This document shows, piece by piece, positions 8,524-17,101 of a stretch of DNA of 64,000 nucleotides. Under the pieces are notes generated by a model, which saw nothing but the letters and a program-made list of their open reading frames with translations, did no database searches and was not told the DNA's origin. The DNA comes from Candidatus Eisenbacteria bacterium (lineage in GTDB: Bacteria > Eisenbacteria > RBG-16-71-46 > JACRLI01). A program made the translations under genes and the position numbers. Positions within the stretch are counted from its first letter, which is position 1. Each line of letters begins with the position of its first letter. Where the stretch lies: the NCBI GenBank assembly GCA_016235265.1, contig JACRLI010000002.1, forward strand, positions 216,871-280,870, given 5' to 3'.

Positions 8524-9725
8524 GCCGCGCGTTGCCGCCGCGGGTGGACTGGCCCATCGTCGCGCCGCTGGCGCTGGCGCTGCTGTGCCTGCCGATCGCC
8601 CGCTCGCTGGTGTCGGTGGCGTGGGTGTTGCTGGCGGCGGTGCTGGCGTTGCGGGCGGTGCGGCGGGAGCTTGATCTTCCGCGCGAGCTGGTCTTCGGAA
8701 CCATTTGCTGCATAGTCGCTTGGGGAATCTCGATCGGCGGGAGCCGGGATCCTTCCGCGACCCTGCGCGCGTGGCTTGCATGGTCCGGGATGCTGCTGCC
8801 GGTGCTGGCCGTGGCGTCGCGCCGCGACCGGGCGGGGCTGCCGCCCGCGCTGCAGGCGTTGTGGCTGGCGGGATCGCTGCTGCTGGGCGCGTGGCTGATC
8901 GTGGAAATGCGGCTCGGGTGGCATCTCTTGAGCGGCAGGTTCCCGGGGCTCTCGTACCCGATGATGCCCAACCCCAACTCGGCCGCCCAGTACCTGCTGC
9001 TGCTGTTCTGCTGGAGCTTCGGCTTCGCCCTGCTCGCGCGGGGCCGCGCGGCCGGCTGGTGGCACGCGGCCTGGGCCGGAAGCGCGCTGCTGCTGGCGTG
9101 CTGCCACTCGCGGGCCTCGTGGCCGGCATTTGCGCTGGCCACGGTGTTTTCAAGCTGGAGGGCCCGCCGGCCGAAAATGACGTGGGTGGCGGCCATGACG
9201 TGGGTGGCGGCCGCGGTGTTCGTGGCCGGCAACTGGATGCTGCCGCAGTCGCTGTGGGACCGCGCGCTGCAGCTCACCCGGCTCGAGGACGTGTCCATCC
9301 TGGGCCGGCTGCAGGGTTGGGTCGCGGCGCTGCGCATGATCGCGCGGCGCTCCTTCACCGGGGAGGGCCTGGGGGCCTGGAAGCCCGCCTACGAGCTGGT
9401 GCGCTCCCCGGAATTCCCGCGCGACTGGCCGCACGCGCACAACTTCTACCTGGGCACGCTGGCGGAGACCGGCTTCCTGGGGCTGCTGGGCTTCGGGCTC
9501 CTGATGTGGGGGTTCCGCGACGCCTGGCGCGCCGGGCTGCGGGCGCCGGATCCGCGGCCCGAGGAGCTGGGCATCACTGCCGCGCTGCTGGGCACCGCGG
9601 TGGTGGGCCTATTCGACGTCGCGTGGGCCGGCGAGCCGGGATTCGCGTTCCTGGCCCTGGCGGCGTTCACCATGAGGATGCGGCACGCGCCTCCGGCTTC
9701 CTTGACCCCCCGCGAAAGCGGCTGA
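8520..9725 (+). CDS. O-antigen ligase / Wzy-like integral membrane protein
   Basis: A 401-residue polytopic inner-membrane protein with about ten hydrophobic segments, the first at about residues 12-48. Between late helices is a long hydrophilic stretch with GLGAWKPAYELV and PRDWPHAHNFYLGTLAETGFLGLLGF. The H-x-H-N-x-(F/Y) plus E-x-G-x-x-G pattern is typical of WaaL/Wzy O-antigen ligases and polymerases. WaaL joins lipid-linked glycan to lipid A-core on the periplasmic face. The GTG start overlaps the last transferase. A promoter for rseP overlaps its 3' end. Ligase and polymerase cannot be separated by sequence alone. Confidence 0.82.
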   Translation: MSRALPPRVDWPIVAPLALALLCLPIARSLVSVAWVLLAAVLALRAVRRELDLPRELVFGTICCIVAWGISIGGSRDPSATLRAWLAWSGMLLPVLAVASRRDRAGLPPALQALWLAGSLLLGAWLIVEMRLGWHLLSGRFPGLSYPMMPNPNSAAQYLLLLFCWSFGFALLARGRAAGWWHAAWAGSALLLACCHSRASWPAFALATVFSSWRARRPKMTWVAAMTWVAAAVFVAGNWMLPQSLWDRALQLTRLEDVSILGRLQGWVAALRMIARRSFTGEGLGAWKPAYELVRSPEFPRDWPHAHNFYLGTLAETGFLGLLGFGLLMWGFRDAWRAGLRAPDPRPEELGITAALLGTAVVGLFDVAWAGEPGFAFLALAAFTMRMRHAPPASLTPRESG

Positions 9726-9731
9726 TAGACT
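9702..9731 (+). promoter_or_regulatory. sigma70-like promoter for rseP
   Basis: TTGACC (9702-9707), an 18-nt spacer, then TAGACT (9726-9731). It overlaps the end of the ligase gene, 25 nt before the rseP ATG. The expected transcript leader would contain GAGGGAAAAG as a ribosome-binding site. Confidence 0.6.
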
Positions 9732-9755
9732 GCCATCCGAGGGAAAAGCAACCCC

Positions 9756-11132
9756 ATGGGAAATCTGCTGGAAACCATCCGGGCGTTCCTCCTGGTCCTG
9801 CCCCCGATCATCTTCTTCCACGAGCTGGGCCACTTCCTGGTGGCCCGCTGGTGCGGCGTGCGCGTGGTGCGGTTCGCCATGGGCTTCGGGCCCGTCATCT
9901 TCAAGTACACGCACGGCGGCGTGGAGTACTGTCTGTGCCCCATCCCGCTGGGAGGATACGTGAAGATGGCCGGCGACAGCCTCGAGGATCCGGAGCGCAC
10001 CGGCGCGCCGGACGAGTTCCTGGGCGCGGCGTGGTGGAAGCGCGTGCTGATCGCGGTGGCGGGCCCGCTGTCCAACCTGCTGCTGGCGTTCGTGGTGCTG
10101 GTGATCATGTTCCGCCTGGGTGGCAAGTTCGAGGACTACCCGGCGGTGCTGGGCCGCCTGGCGCCCTCCACCTACGCGGGGCACCTGGGGCTGGCCCCCG
10201 GGGACCGGCTGACCTCCCTGGACGGCAAGCCCATCGCGTCGTGGATGAACTTCCGGCGCCTGCTGGACGAGTCCGATTCCACGAAGAACCCGGTGCACGA
10301 GCTGGGTGTCGCCCGCGGGGCGGGCAGCCTGGCGGTGCGCGTTCCCGACCGGGACCTGGCGCCCTTCCTGCGCGACCTGGTCCCGCACCGGCCCGCGGTG
10401 ATCGGCACGGTGCTGGTCGGCGGCGCGGCCTACCTCGCGGGGCTCAAGGACGGCGACGAGATCCTCTCGGTGAACGGCACGGCGGTGGGCGAGTGGATCG
10501 ACCTCACCGACATCATCTTCGGGAGCGCCGACAAGCCGCTGAAGTTCCACGTCCGCCGCGCCGGGCGGGAGGCGGACTTCATCGTGACCCCGCAGGCGCA
10601 GGAGGAGGGCCCCAAGGGCGGTCGCGTGGGCATCGCGGCGCAGTCCACGCAGTTCTACTACGAGCCGGGTGCGCCCTGGGGCCGCGCGGTGCGCGGCGCC
10701 TGGCTGGCGTCCTGGTCGCAGGTGGTGCAGACCTACGCGGGCCTGGCCCGGCTGGTGAACCGGCCGAAGCAGTTCTCGCAGCAGGTGGGCGGCCCGATCA
10801 TGATCGGCCAGATCGCCGGGTACGAGGCCCGGCGGGGGTGGAGCGACCTGCTGGGCTTCTGCGCGTTCATCAGCATCGCCATCATGGTGTTCAACCTGCT
10901 GCCCATTCCCATCCTGGACGGCGGCCACGTGCTGCTGGCGCTGCTGGAGGTGATCCAGCGCCGGGCGTTGACGGTGTTCCAGATCCAGTGGGCGCAGCGC
11001 ATCGGGCTCGTGGTGGTGCTCTCGATCGTGGTGTTCGCCTTCGGCAACGACATCCGGCGCCTGGTGGAGCGCAGGCTGAATCTCGTCTCCGGGGAAACCC
11101 GCGTGCGCGCGGCGCCCCGCGAGAACCCGTAG
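9756..11132 (+). CDS. rseP: RIP metalloprotease RseP (site-2 protease)
   Basis: Intramembrane zinc protease of 458 residues. In other bacteria it cleaves anti-sigma factors and remnant signal peptides within the inner membrane. HELGH sits at residues 22-26 in the first transmembrane helix, and NLLPIPILDGGH in a late helix supplies the third metal ligand. Two PDZ-like domains lie between (around LGLAPGDRLTSLDGKPI and AGLKDGDEILSVNGTAV), as in E. coli RseP. It has its own promoter and a GAGGG Shine-Dalgarno sequence. It is followed by the Omp85 and tamB genes, the usual envelope context, but is separated from dxr by the glycan cassette. Confidence 0.96.
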   Translation: MGNLLETIRAFLLVLPPIIFFHELGHFLVARWCGVRVVRFAMGFGPVIFKYTHGGVEYCLCPIPLGGYVKMAGDSLEDPERTGAPDEFLGAAWWKRVLIAVAGPLSNLLLAFVVLVIMFRLGGKFEDYPAVLGRLAPSTYAGHLGLAPGDRLTSLDGKPIASWMNFRRLLDESDSTKNPVHELGVARGAGSLAVRVPDRDLAPFLRDLVPHRPAVIGTVLVGGAAYLAGLKDGDEILSVNGTAVGEWIDLTDIIFGSADKPLKFHVRRAGREADFIVTPQAQEEGPKGGRVGIAAQSTQFYYEPGAPWGRAVRGAWLASWSQVVQTYAGLARLVNRPKQFSQQVGGPIMIGQIAGYEARRGWSDLLGFCAFISIAIMVFNLLPIPILDGGHVLLALLEVIQRRALTVFQIQWAQRIGLVVVLSIVVFAFGNDIRRLVERRLNLVSGETRVRAAPRENP

Positions 11133-11137
11133 GCCGG

Positions 11138-13102
11138 ATGCGCCCAGCCCTGCGGGGGGCGGGCCTCGCGGCCCCGGCCGTCCTCTCCGCGGTCCTGCTC
11201 GCCGCCGGGCTCGCCTGCCCCGGGCCGGCGCGCGCCGCCTCGGAAGTGGCCGGCGAATTCCTGCAGGTCGCGCGCGTCAGCTTCGAGGGCAACGAGACAT
11301 TCGGCTCCGGCGAGCTGCGCAAGTTCGTGCGCACCCAGACTCCCTCCTTCCCGTTCCACCCCTTCCGTCGGAGCATCTACCGGCGCGACTTCATCCGCGG
11401 CGACGCGGACGCGCTGGCCGCGTTCTACCGCCGCCGCGGCTACCTGGACGTGGCGGTGGAGGACCGCACCACCACCGACCCGGAGGCGCGCGAAGTGGAG
11501 GTGGCCTTCGTGATCCGCGAGGGCCGGCGCTACCTGGTGGGCACGGTGGGCTATGCCGGTGTCACCCAGCTCGAGCCGCCGCTGCCCGCGCAGGGCTCGT
11601 TCCTGCGCACCGGGGATCCGTACAACCCTTTCGCGCGCGAGTCGGAGCGCGAGCGTCTGGGACTGCTGTACGCCGACGTGGGCTGTTACCCCCAGGTGCA
11701 CGACACCGCCGCGGTGCGCGACAGCACGGTGGACGTGCGCTTCGCGGTGGCCGAGGGCCCGCCGGTGCACGTGCGGCGCATCACCCACGTGGGCACCGGC
11801 CCGCTGCACAACCGCCCCTTCGTGATCCGGGGCCAGATGGACCTGGAGCCCGGCAGCCTGCTCAGCCGCTCCACCATCGAGGCCGACAAGTCGCGCCTGT
11901 ACGCCGCGGACCTGTTCGAGGACGTGCAGATCGTGCCGGTGAACGCCGACAGCGTGCAGCACACGGTGGATGTCGAGGTGCGGGTGCGCGAGCGCAAGCC
12001 GTGGTGGCTGAGCGGGGGCGTGGGCTACGGCTCGCAGGACCAGTTCCGGCTGCTCTCCGAGGTGGGTACGCGCTCGCTGTTCTGGACCGGCCGCCGGCTG
12101 GCGTTCACCTCCATGATCGGCTACGGTCGCCGGCCCTACCTGGACGCCAACGCGTTCAAGTTCCAGGAGGCCCGCCTGGAACTGGCGCTCACCGAGCCGC
12201 ACCTGCTGGGCACCCGCACGCGGGGGCAGGTCTCGCTGTACTTCGTGGCCCAGCCGGACACCACCCTGCCCCACTTCACGCGCGGGGTGAGCGTGGACCT
12301 GCGGCGCGAGCTCACGCCCACCTCCAAGCTGCTGGCGCAATTCTCCCACTACGGCGTGACCTCCCATCCGCGGCAGGAGCCGGCGTTCTACACCAGCAAT
12401 CGCTTCCAGCTGGGCTTCGACCGCGACATGCGCGACAACGCATTCGATCCCTCGCGGGGCAGCTACCAGGACCTCACCGTGCAGCTCTCCGGAGGGGTGC
12501 TGGGCGGCAACACCGCGTTCTTCAAGAACGTCGGCAGCGCCAGCTGGTACCGCCCGCTGCGCGGCCGCACGGTGCTGGCGGCGCGCCTGCGCGCCGGCGT
12601 GGCGATGCCCTTCCATCACGCCACCGGAGACTCGCTGGATCTCCAGATGCTGCGGGCCGAGGACCGCTTTCGCACCGGCGGGGCCAACACGGTGCGCGGC
12701 TACTCCGAGGAGGAGATCGGCGGGTCCGGGGAGGCCACCGTCACCGGGCACAGCGGCGACGCGTTCCGCGGCGGCCGGGTGCTGCTGCTGGCCGGCGCCG
12801 AGGTGCGCTTCCCCATCTGGGGGCTGTTCTCCGGGGCGCTGTTCCTCGACGGCGGCGCCGTGTGGCGTTCCTTCGGCGACGTCACGCTGCGCGCGTTCGC
12901 GCCCTACGCGCTGCGCGGCCCGGCGAGCTTCGACCGGTTCCGCTACTCCGCCGGCGGCGGGCTGCGCTTCGCCACCCCGGTGGGGCCGTTCCGCGTGGAC
13001 TACGGCGTGAAGATCAACCCGCCCGAGCTGGGGGAGCTGCCCTCCGGGGTGACCGCGCCCGCGCGCACCTCGTGGCACTTCAGCCTGGGCCAGGCGTACT
13101 GA
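11138..13102 (+). CDS. Omp85-family outer-membrane assembly protein (TamA/BamA-like)
   Basis: A 654-residue outer-membrane protein with a signal peptide (about residues 1-34, ending GPARA), about three POTRA domains (starting at LQVARVSFEGNETF, FVIREGRRYLVGTVG and FAVAEGPPVHVRRITHVG) and a C-terminal 16-strand-type barrel. VRGY at residues 519-522 is the conserved L6 loop motif of Omp85 proteins. It lies 5 nt after rseP and 1 nt before tamB. The length and tamB partner favour TamA; the position after rseP favours BamA, and a single protein could serve both roles. It would insert beta-barrel proteins into the outer membrane. Confidence 0.9.
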   Translation: MRPALRGAGLAAPAVLSAVLLAAGLACPGPARAASEVAGEFLQVARVSFEGNETFGSGELRKFVRTQTPSFPFHPFRRSIYRRDFIRGDADALAAFYRRRGYLDVAVEDRTTTDPEAREVEVAFVIREGRRYLVGTVGYAGVTQLEPPLPAQGSFLRTGDPYNPFARESERERLGLLYADVGCYPQVHDTAAVRDSTVDVRFAVAEGPPVHVRRITHVGTGPLHNRPFVIRGQMDLEPGSLLSRSTIEADKSRLYAADLFEDVQIVPVNADSVQHTVDVEVRVRERKPWWLSGGVGYGSQDQFRLLSEVGTRSLFWTGRRLAFTSMIGYGRRPYLDANAFKFQEARLELALTEPHLLGTRTRGQVSLYFVAQPDTTLPHFTRGVSVDLRRELTPTSKLLAQFSHYGVTSHPRQEPAFYTSNRFQLGFDRDMRDNAFDPSRGSYQDLTVQLSGGVLGGNTAFFKNVGSASWYRPLRGRTVLAARLRAGVAMPFHHATGDSLDLQMLRAEDRFRTGGANTVRGYSEEEIGGSGEATVTGHSGDAFRGGRVLLLAGAEVRFPIWGLFSGALFLDGGAVWRSFGDVTLRAFAPYALRGPASFDRFRYSAGGGLRFATPVGPFRVDYGVKINPPELGELPSGVTAPARTSWHFSLGQAY

Positions 13103-13103
13103 G

Positions 13104-16100
13104 ATGGACGAGGACCGCGAACCCGCCGCCCCGATCCCGCCGCGCCGGCGCCGGCGCCGGTGGCCGTACGTCGTGGCCGCGCTGGTGGTCGCCGTGGCGG
13201 CGGCCTCCGCGGGGCTGCTGCGCACCGGGTCCCTGGAGCGAATCGCGCGGGAGTTCGTGAACTCGAAGCTGGAGCGCTCCGGCAACCTGCGCCTCACGTG
13301 GCGCTCGGTGCAGGGCAACCCGCTGCGCCGGGTGGATGTGCGCGGCCTGCGCGTGGAGCTGCGCGACAAGTCCCGCCGCTGGCACCGCTTCCTGGAGGCC
13401 GAGCGGGTCACGGTGGACGCCGGCATCCCGCAACTGCTGAAGGCCGCGCGGCTCCGGATCGAAATGGACTCGCCGCGAGTGTGGCTCACCGTGGACACCT
13501 CGGGCGCGGTGCTGCTGCCGGTGCTGAAGTCGGAGGGCGGCGGGGGAGGCGCGGGCCTGGAAATCGCTCCGCTCGCGGTGCGCGACGGCAGCCTGTGGAT
13601 CGAGCGCGTCCCCGCCGCGCCCGAGCTCTGGGCCGCCGGCGTGGAGGCCACGGCGCGAGTGAATGTGCGCCGGGAAGCGAAGGTGGACATCGAGCGGCTG
13701 CGTGCGCGCCTCCCGGCGCGCGGGCTCACGCTGGACAGTCTCGCCGGAGCGCTGGAGCTGGGGGACCGCGGCTGGACCTTCCGCCGCTTGGACGCCCGCG
13801 GGCCGGGCTTTGCCGGCCGCTTCGAGGGCCGGTACGCGTCCGACCGGGACTATCTGCTCGATGCCCGCCTGGACTCCCTGGCCGATGGCGTGGTGTCCCC
13901 GTGGCTGGCCTCGAAGCTCCCGCCGGCACGCTTCTCCGGGACGGCGCACCTGCGCCAGGTCGGCGCGCGCCTGAGCTTCGAGGAGGACGGCCGGCTGGCG
14001 GCACCGGGGTTCGGCACCGCGGACGTGGCCATGCGCGGCGAGTGGCTGGGGCCGACGATCCGGCTGTCCGCCTGGCGCGTCACCATGGGAGGTGCCCAGG
14101 CGCTGGGCTCGGGCACGGTGCAGCCCGCCGGCCGGGCGCGGCTGGAGCTGGCCGTGTCCGGCGTGGACCCGGCACAGCTGGTGTTCCTGCCGCCCGCCTG
14201 GCGGATCGCGCAGACCGAGCTCAACGCCGGCGGAGCCGTGGAGCTGGAGTGGGGCGGAGGCGCGCTGAAGCGCGTGGCGGGACGCGCCGCGGTGGCACCC
14301 TCGCGGGTGCGGGGCCACCGGGTACAGGCCGCGGCGGGGGTCTTTGAATACCAGCCCGGTCAGTTCAGCGTGGATTCACTCGAGGTCTCGGGGCCGGGCG
14401 GGCGCGCCTCCGGCCGGCTGGCGTTCGGGCCGGAGTCCGCGCTGCGCGGCAGCGGGACGGTGTCGGTTTCGCTGGACTCGCTGGAGGTGCTGAGCCGGTC
14501 CACGGGGGAGCGGTTCTCCGGCCGGCTCGAGGGCAGCTGGCAGCTGGCCGGCGCGGCGGGCCGTCCCGAGCTCGGCACCCGGGCCGAGCTGGCCGACTTC
14601 CGCTGGCGCGGGATTTCCACGGCGGCGGCCACCGCCGACGTGCGCTGGCAGGGGCCCAGCGTCTCGGGGCTGGCGGCGCGGCTTCACGTGAGCGAGTTGC
14701 GCGTGGGCGACGTGGTGGTGGAGGGCGCGGACCTGGACGGTCAGGGCGGCCCGGTGACCCGCTTCCGGCTCACCGCGGCGCACCGCGACAGCACCGTGGA
14801 GGGAGAGGGACAGGTGGACTGGCGCGCCCGCCGCCTGACGGTGGAGAGCGGCGCGCTGGTGCTGGGGGCGAAGCGCTGGAGCCAGCGCGGCGAGTCGGAG
14901 TTCAGCTGGGCCGGCGACAGCCTGGCCTGGAGCCGGGTGCACTGGGGCTCGCCAGACGGCGACTCCATCGGCACCGACGGCTGCTACCGGCCCTCCGACG
15001 GGTCGCTGCGCCTCGATTTCCACGCCCGCCGCTGGGACCTGCGCGCGCTGACCGCGCACTTCCTCCGCCAGCGCGCCCCCGACGGGCTGCTGTCCGGGGA
15101 CATTCACGTGGACGGCTCGCTGGCCGATCCGCGCTGCACGCTGGATGCGCAGGTGGAGCGCGGCGTGTTCGGAGGCCACCCCCTGGACCGGATTTCGGCC
15201 GGGGGCACGTTGCGCGACGGCCGCCTGGACCTGGACCACTGGGGTGTGGAACACGGGGGCAGCTCGCTCCTGGGCCGGCTGAGCCTGGATTTCCCGGAGG
15301 TACGCCGGCACGGGCTCAAGGCGCTGGTCCTGCCCATGGATTCGCTCTTCCGTTCCGCCACTGCCACCGGCAACGCCGGCCTGCAGCCGCTGGAGCTGGC
15401 CTCCCTGGGCGACTTCAACGAAGACCTGCGCCCGCTCAGCGGCCGCGCCACCGGGCGGGTGGAGGTGCGCGGACCGCTCTCGACCCCGATGGTGACCGCC
15501 GACCTGATCGGCGAAGACGTCACCCACGGCGACCTGCGCCTGGGGCGCGTCACCGTGCAGGCCGACTACGAGGCCGGCAGTCTTAAGCTCCGCCGGGCCG
15601 CCTCGGAGATGGGCGGGGAAACCTCCGTGGTGGAGGGCACATTGCCGTGCCGGCTGTCCCTGGACCCGGTGGTGTTCCGCCTCGAGGATCGCGAGATGGA
15701 GCTGCGGCTGCGGGCGCCCCAGGTGGACCTGGCGGTGCTGGCCACGCTGTTCCCGGACGCCATCGCCTACTCCAGCGGCCGCGCGGCCGTGGATGCGCGG
15801 GTGCACGGCCGGCCCCGCGACCCCCGCTTCCAGGGCTCGGCCACGGTGACCGACGCCACCCTGCGCTTCGCCGGGCGCGAGGAGGTCTTCCGCGGCGTGC
15901 AGGGTGACATCGCCCTCGAGGACCGCACCGTGCGGGTGCGATCGCTGCGCGGCCTGGCCGGCCGCGGCGGCTCGGTGGAGGGCAGCGGTTCCCTGGAATG
16001 GGACCAGAGGGGAGTCCGCGCCTACCACTTCGACGTGCAGGCCGTGGACGTGCCCATCAGCGACCAGCAGAACTACTCCGGGCTGGTGCGTGGGGCGCTG

Positions 16101-17042
16101 CAGGTGGATCCCCTGGCCCCGGGCAACCGCAACCCGCTGGTCCACGGGCGGCTGGTGGTGGCCGAGGGGCTGATGCTCATGGAATTCGGCAGGATCCCGC
16201 CCACTCTCGAGGAAACCCGTGAGAAGCCGGTGCTGCGGTGGTACTATGACCTCGAGGTCTCGGTCCCGGGGAATCTCTGGTGGAAGAACAGCCAGTCGGA
16301 CATCGAGGTGGCCGGGGACATCCGGGCGCGCAACCTCGGCGGGTTCAACGAGGGCTACGGCTCCTTCGAGATCCAGCGCGGGACATTCGACGTCTACGAC
16401 ACCTCGTTCCGGATCGAGGAGAGCCCGGCCGGCACGGTGGTGTTCAGCGGGCCGATCGAGAACCCGGCGCTGAACCTCCGGGCCACGGCGCAGGCGTCCA
16501 ACATGACCATCACGCTGACCGTGCCGGGCACCCGGGTGTTCGAATTGAACCAGCCGGGGAAGCTCCGGCTGAGCTCGGGCGGCCTGAGCGAGGCCGAGAT
16601 CATCACCATGCTCACGGTCGGCAAGTTCACCCGCGTGGAGACCCCCTCCATCCCGGGGACTGGCCCCACGGTCACCGGGACGGCGCCGGGTGCGACCCCG
16701 CTCAGCGCGCCCCTGGGCAACCTGCTGCTGCGGCGGGTGCAGCGTGAGCTGGGGATCGGGTTCAGCCGCTTCCTGGACGTGTTCGAGCTGGGAACCGACC
16801 CCACCGCCGGGCGCTTCGAGGTGTCGCGCGTGGGGCTGGGCAAGTACGTGACGCGCGACCTGTTCGTGCGCTACGGGCAGACGCTCTCGTCCAACGCGGA
16901 GCGCGACCTGTCGCTGGAGTGGCGCCTGAACAAGTACCTGTTCCTGAAGGGGCAGACGGTGCGGCGGGCCCTGGGTGCGGCGGAGGCCGACGCACTCCAG
17001 ACCAGCTACAACCTCGACCTCAAGGTGAAGTTCGACTACTAG
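13104..17042 (+). CDS. tamB: TamB / YhdP-type AsmA-like envelope-spanning protein
   Basis: A 1312-residue protein with a cytoplasmic basic N-terminus (RRRRRRWPYVV), one transmembrane helix at about residues 21-42 and a long repetitive beta-rich body. Its C-terminus matches the TamB/DUF490 domain (TVPGTRVFELNQPGKLRLSSGG, GLSEAEIITMLTVGKF). Family members form a hydrophobic groove across the periplasm and are implicated in barrel assembly and phospholipid transport to the outer membrane. The ATG starts 1 nt after the stop of the Omp85 gene, so the two are almost certainly co-transcribed as a TamA-TamB-like pair. Confidence 0.92.
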   Translation: MDEDREPAAPIPPRRRRRRWPYVVAALVVAVAAASAGLLRTGSLERIAREFVNSKLERSGNLRLTWRSVQGNPLRRVDVRGLRVELRDKSRRWHRFLEAERVTVDAGIPQLLKAARLRIEMDSPRVWLTVDTSGAVLLPVLKSEGGGGGAGLEIAPLAVRDGSLWIERVPAAPELWAAGVEATARVNVRREAKVDIERLRARLPARGLTLDSLAGALELGDRGWTFRRLDARGPGFAGRFEGRYASDRDYLLDARLDSLADGVVSPWLASKLPPARFSGTAHLRQVGARLSFEEDGRLAAPGFGTADVAMRGEWLGPTIRLSAWRVTMGGAQALGSGTVQPAGRARLELAVSGVDPAQLVFLPPAWRIAQTELNAGGAVELEWGGGALKRVAGRAAVAPSRVRGHRVQAAAGVFEYQPGQFSVDSLEVSGPGGRASGRLAFGPESALRGSGTVSVSLDSLEVLSRSTGERFSGRLEGSWQLAGAAGRPELGTRAELADFRWRGISTAAATADVRWQGPSVSGLAARLHVSELRVGDVVVEGADLDGQGGPVTRFRLTAAHRDSTVEGEGQVDWRARRLTVESGALVLGAKRWSQRGESEFSWAGDSLAWSRVHWGSPDGDSIGTDGCYRPSDGSLRLDFHARRWDLRALTAHFLRQRAPDGLLSGDIHVDGSLADPRCTLDAQVERGVFGGHPLDRISAGGTLRDGRLDLDHWGVEHGGSSLLGRLSLDFPEVRRHGLKALVLPMDSLFRSATATGNAGLQPLELASLGDFNEDLRPLSGRATGRVEVRGPLSTPMVTADLIGEDVTHGDLRLGRVTVQADYEAGSLKLRRAASEMGGETSVVEGTLPCRLSLDPVVFRLEDREMELRLRAPQVDLAVLATLFPDAIAYSSGRAAVDARVHGRPRDPRFQGSATVTDATLRFAGREEVFRGVQGDIALEDRTVRVRSLRGLAGRGGSVEGSGSLEWDQRGVRAYHFDVQAVDVPISDQQNYSGLVRGALQVDPLAPGNRNPLVHGRLVVAEGLMLMEFGRIPPTLEETREKPVLRWYYDLEVSVPGNLWWKNSQSDIEVAGDIRARNLGGFNEGYGSFEIQRGTFDVYDTSFRIEESPAGTVVFSGPIENPALNLRATAQASNMTITLTVPGTRVFELNQPGKLRLSSGGLSEAEIITMLTVGKFTRVETPSIPGTGPTVTGTAPGATPLSAPLGNLLLRRVQRELGIGFSRFLDVFELGTDPTAGRFEVSRVGLGKYVTRDLFVRYGQTLSSNAERDLSLEWRLNKYLFLKGQTVRRALGAAEADALQTSYNLDLKVKFDY

Positions 17043-17101
17043 GCCAGCCGTCCCCGACCCGGGCGGGCGGCCGCCACCGGCCGCTGGAGGCGACGATACC
17101 C

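Noticed and set aside
8705-11137. In-frame extension of the Omp85 gene upstream of 11138
   Set aside because: It overlaps the ligase and rseP in another frame; the signal peptide at ATG 11138 marks the real start.
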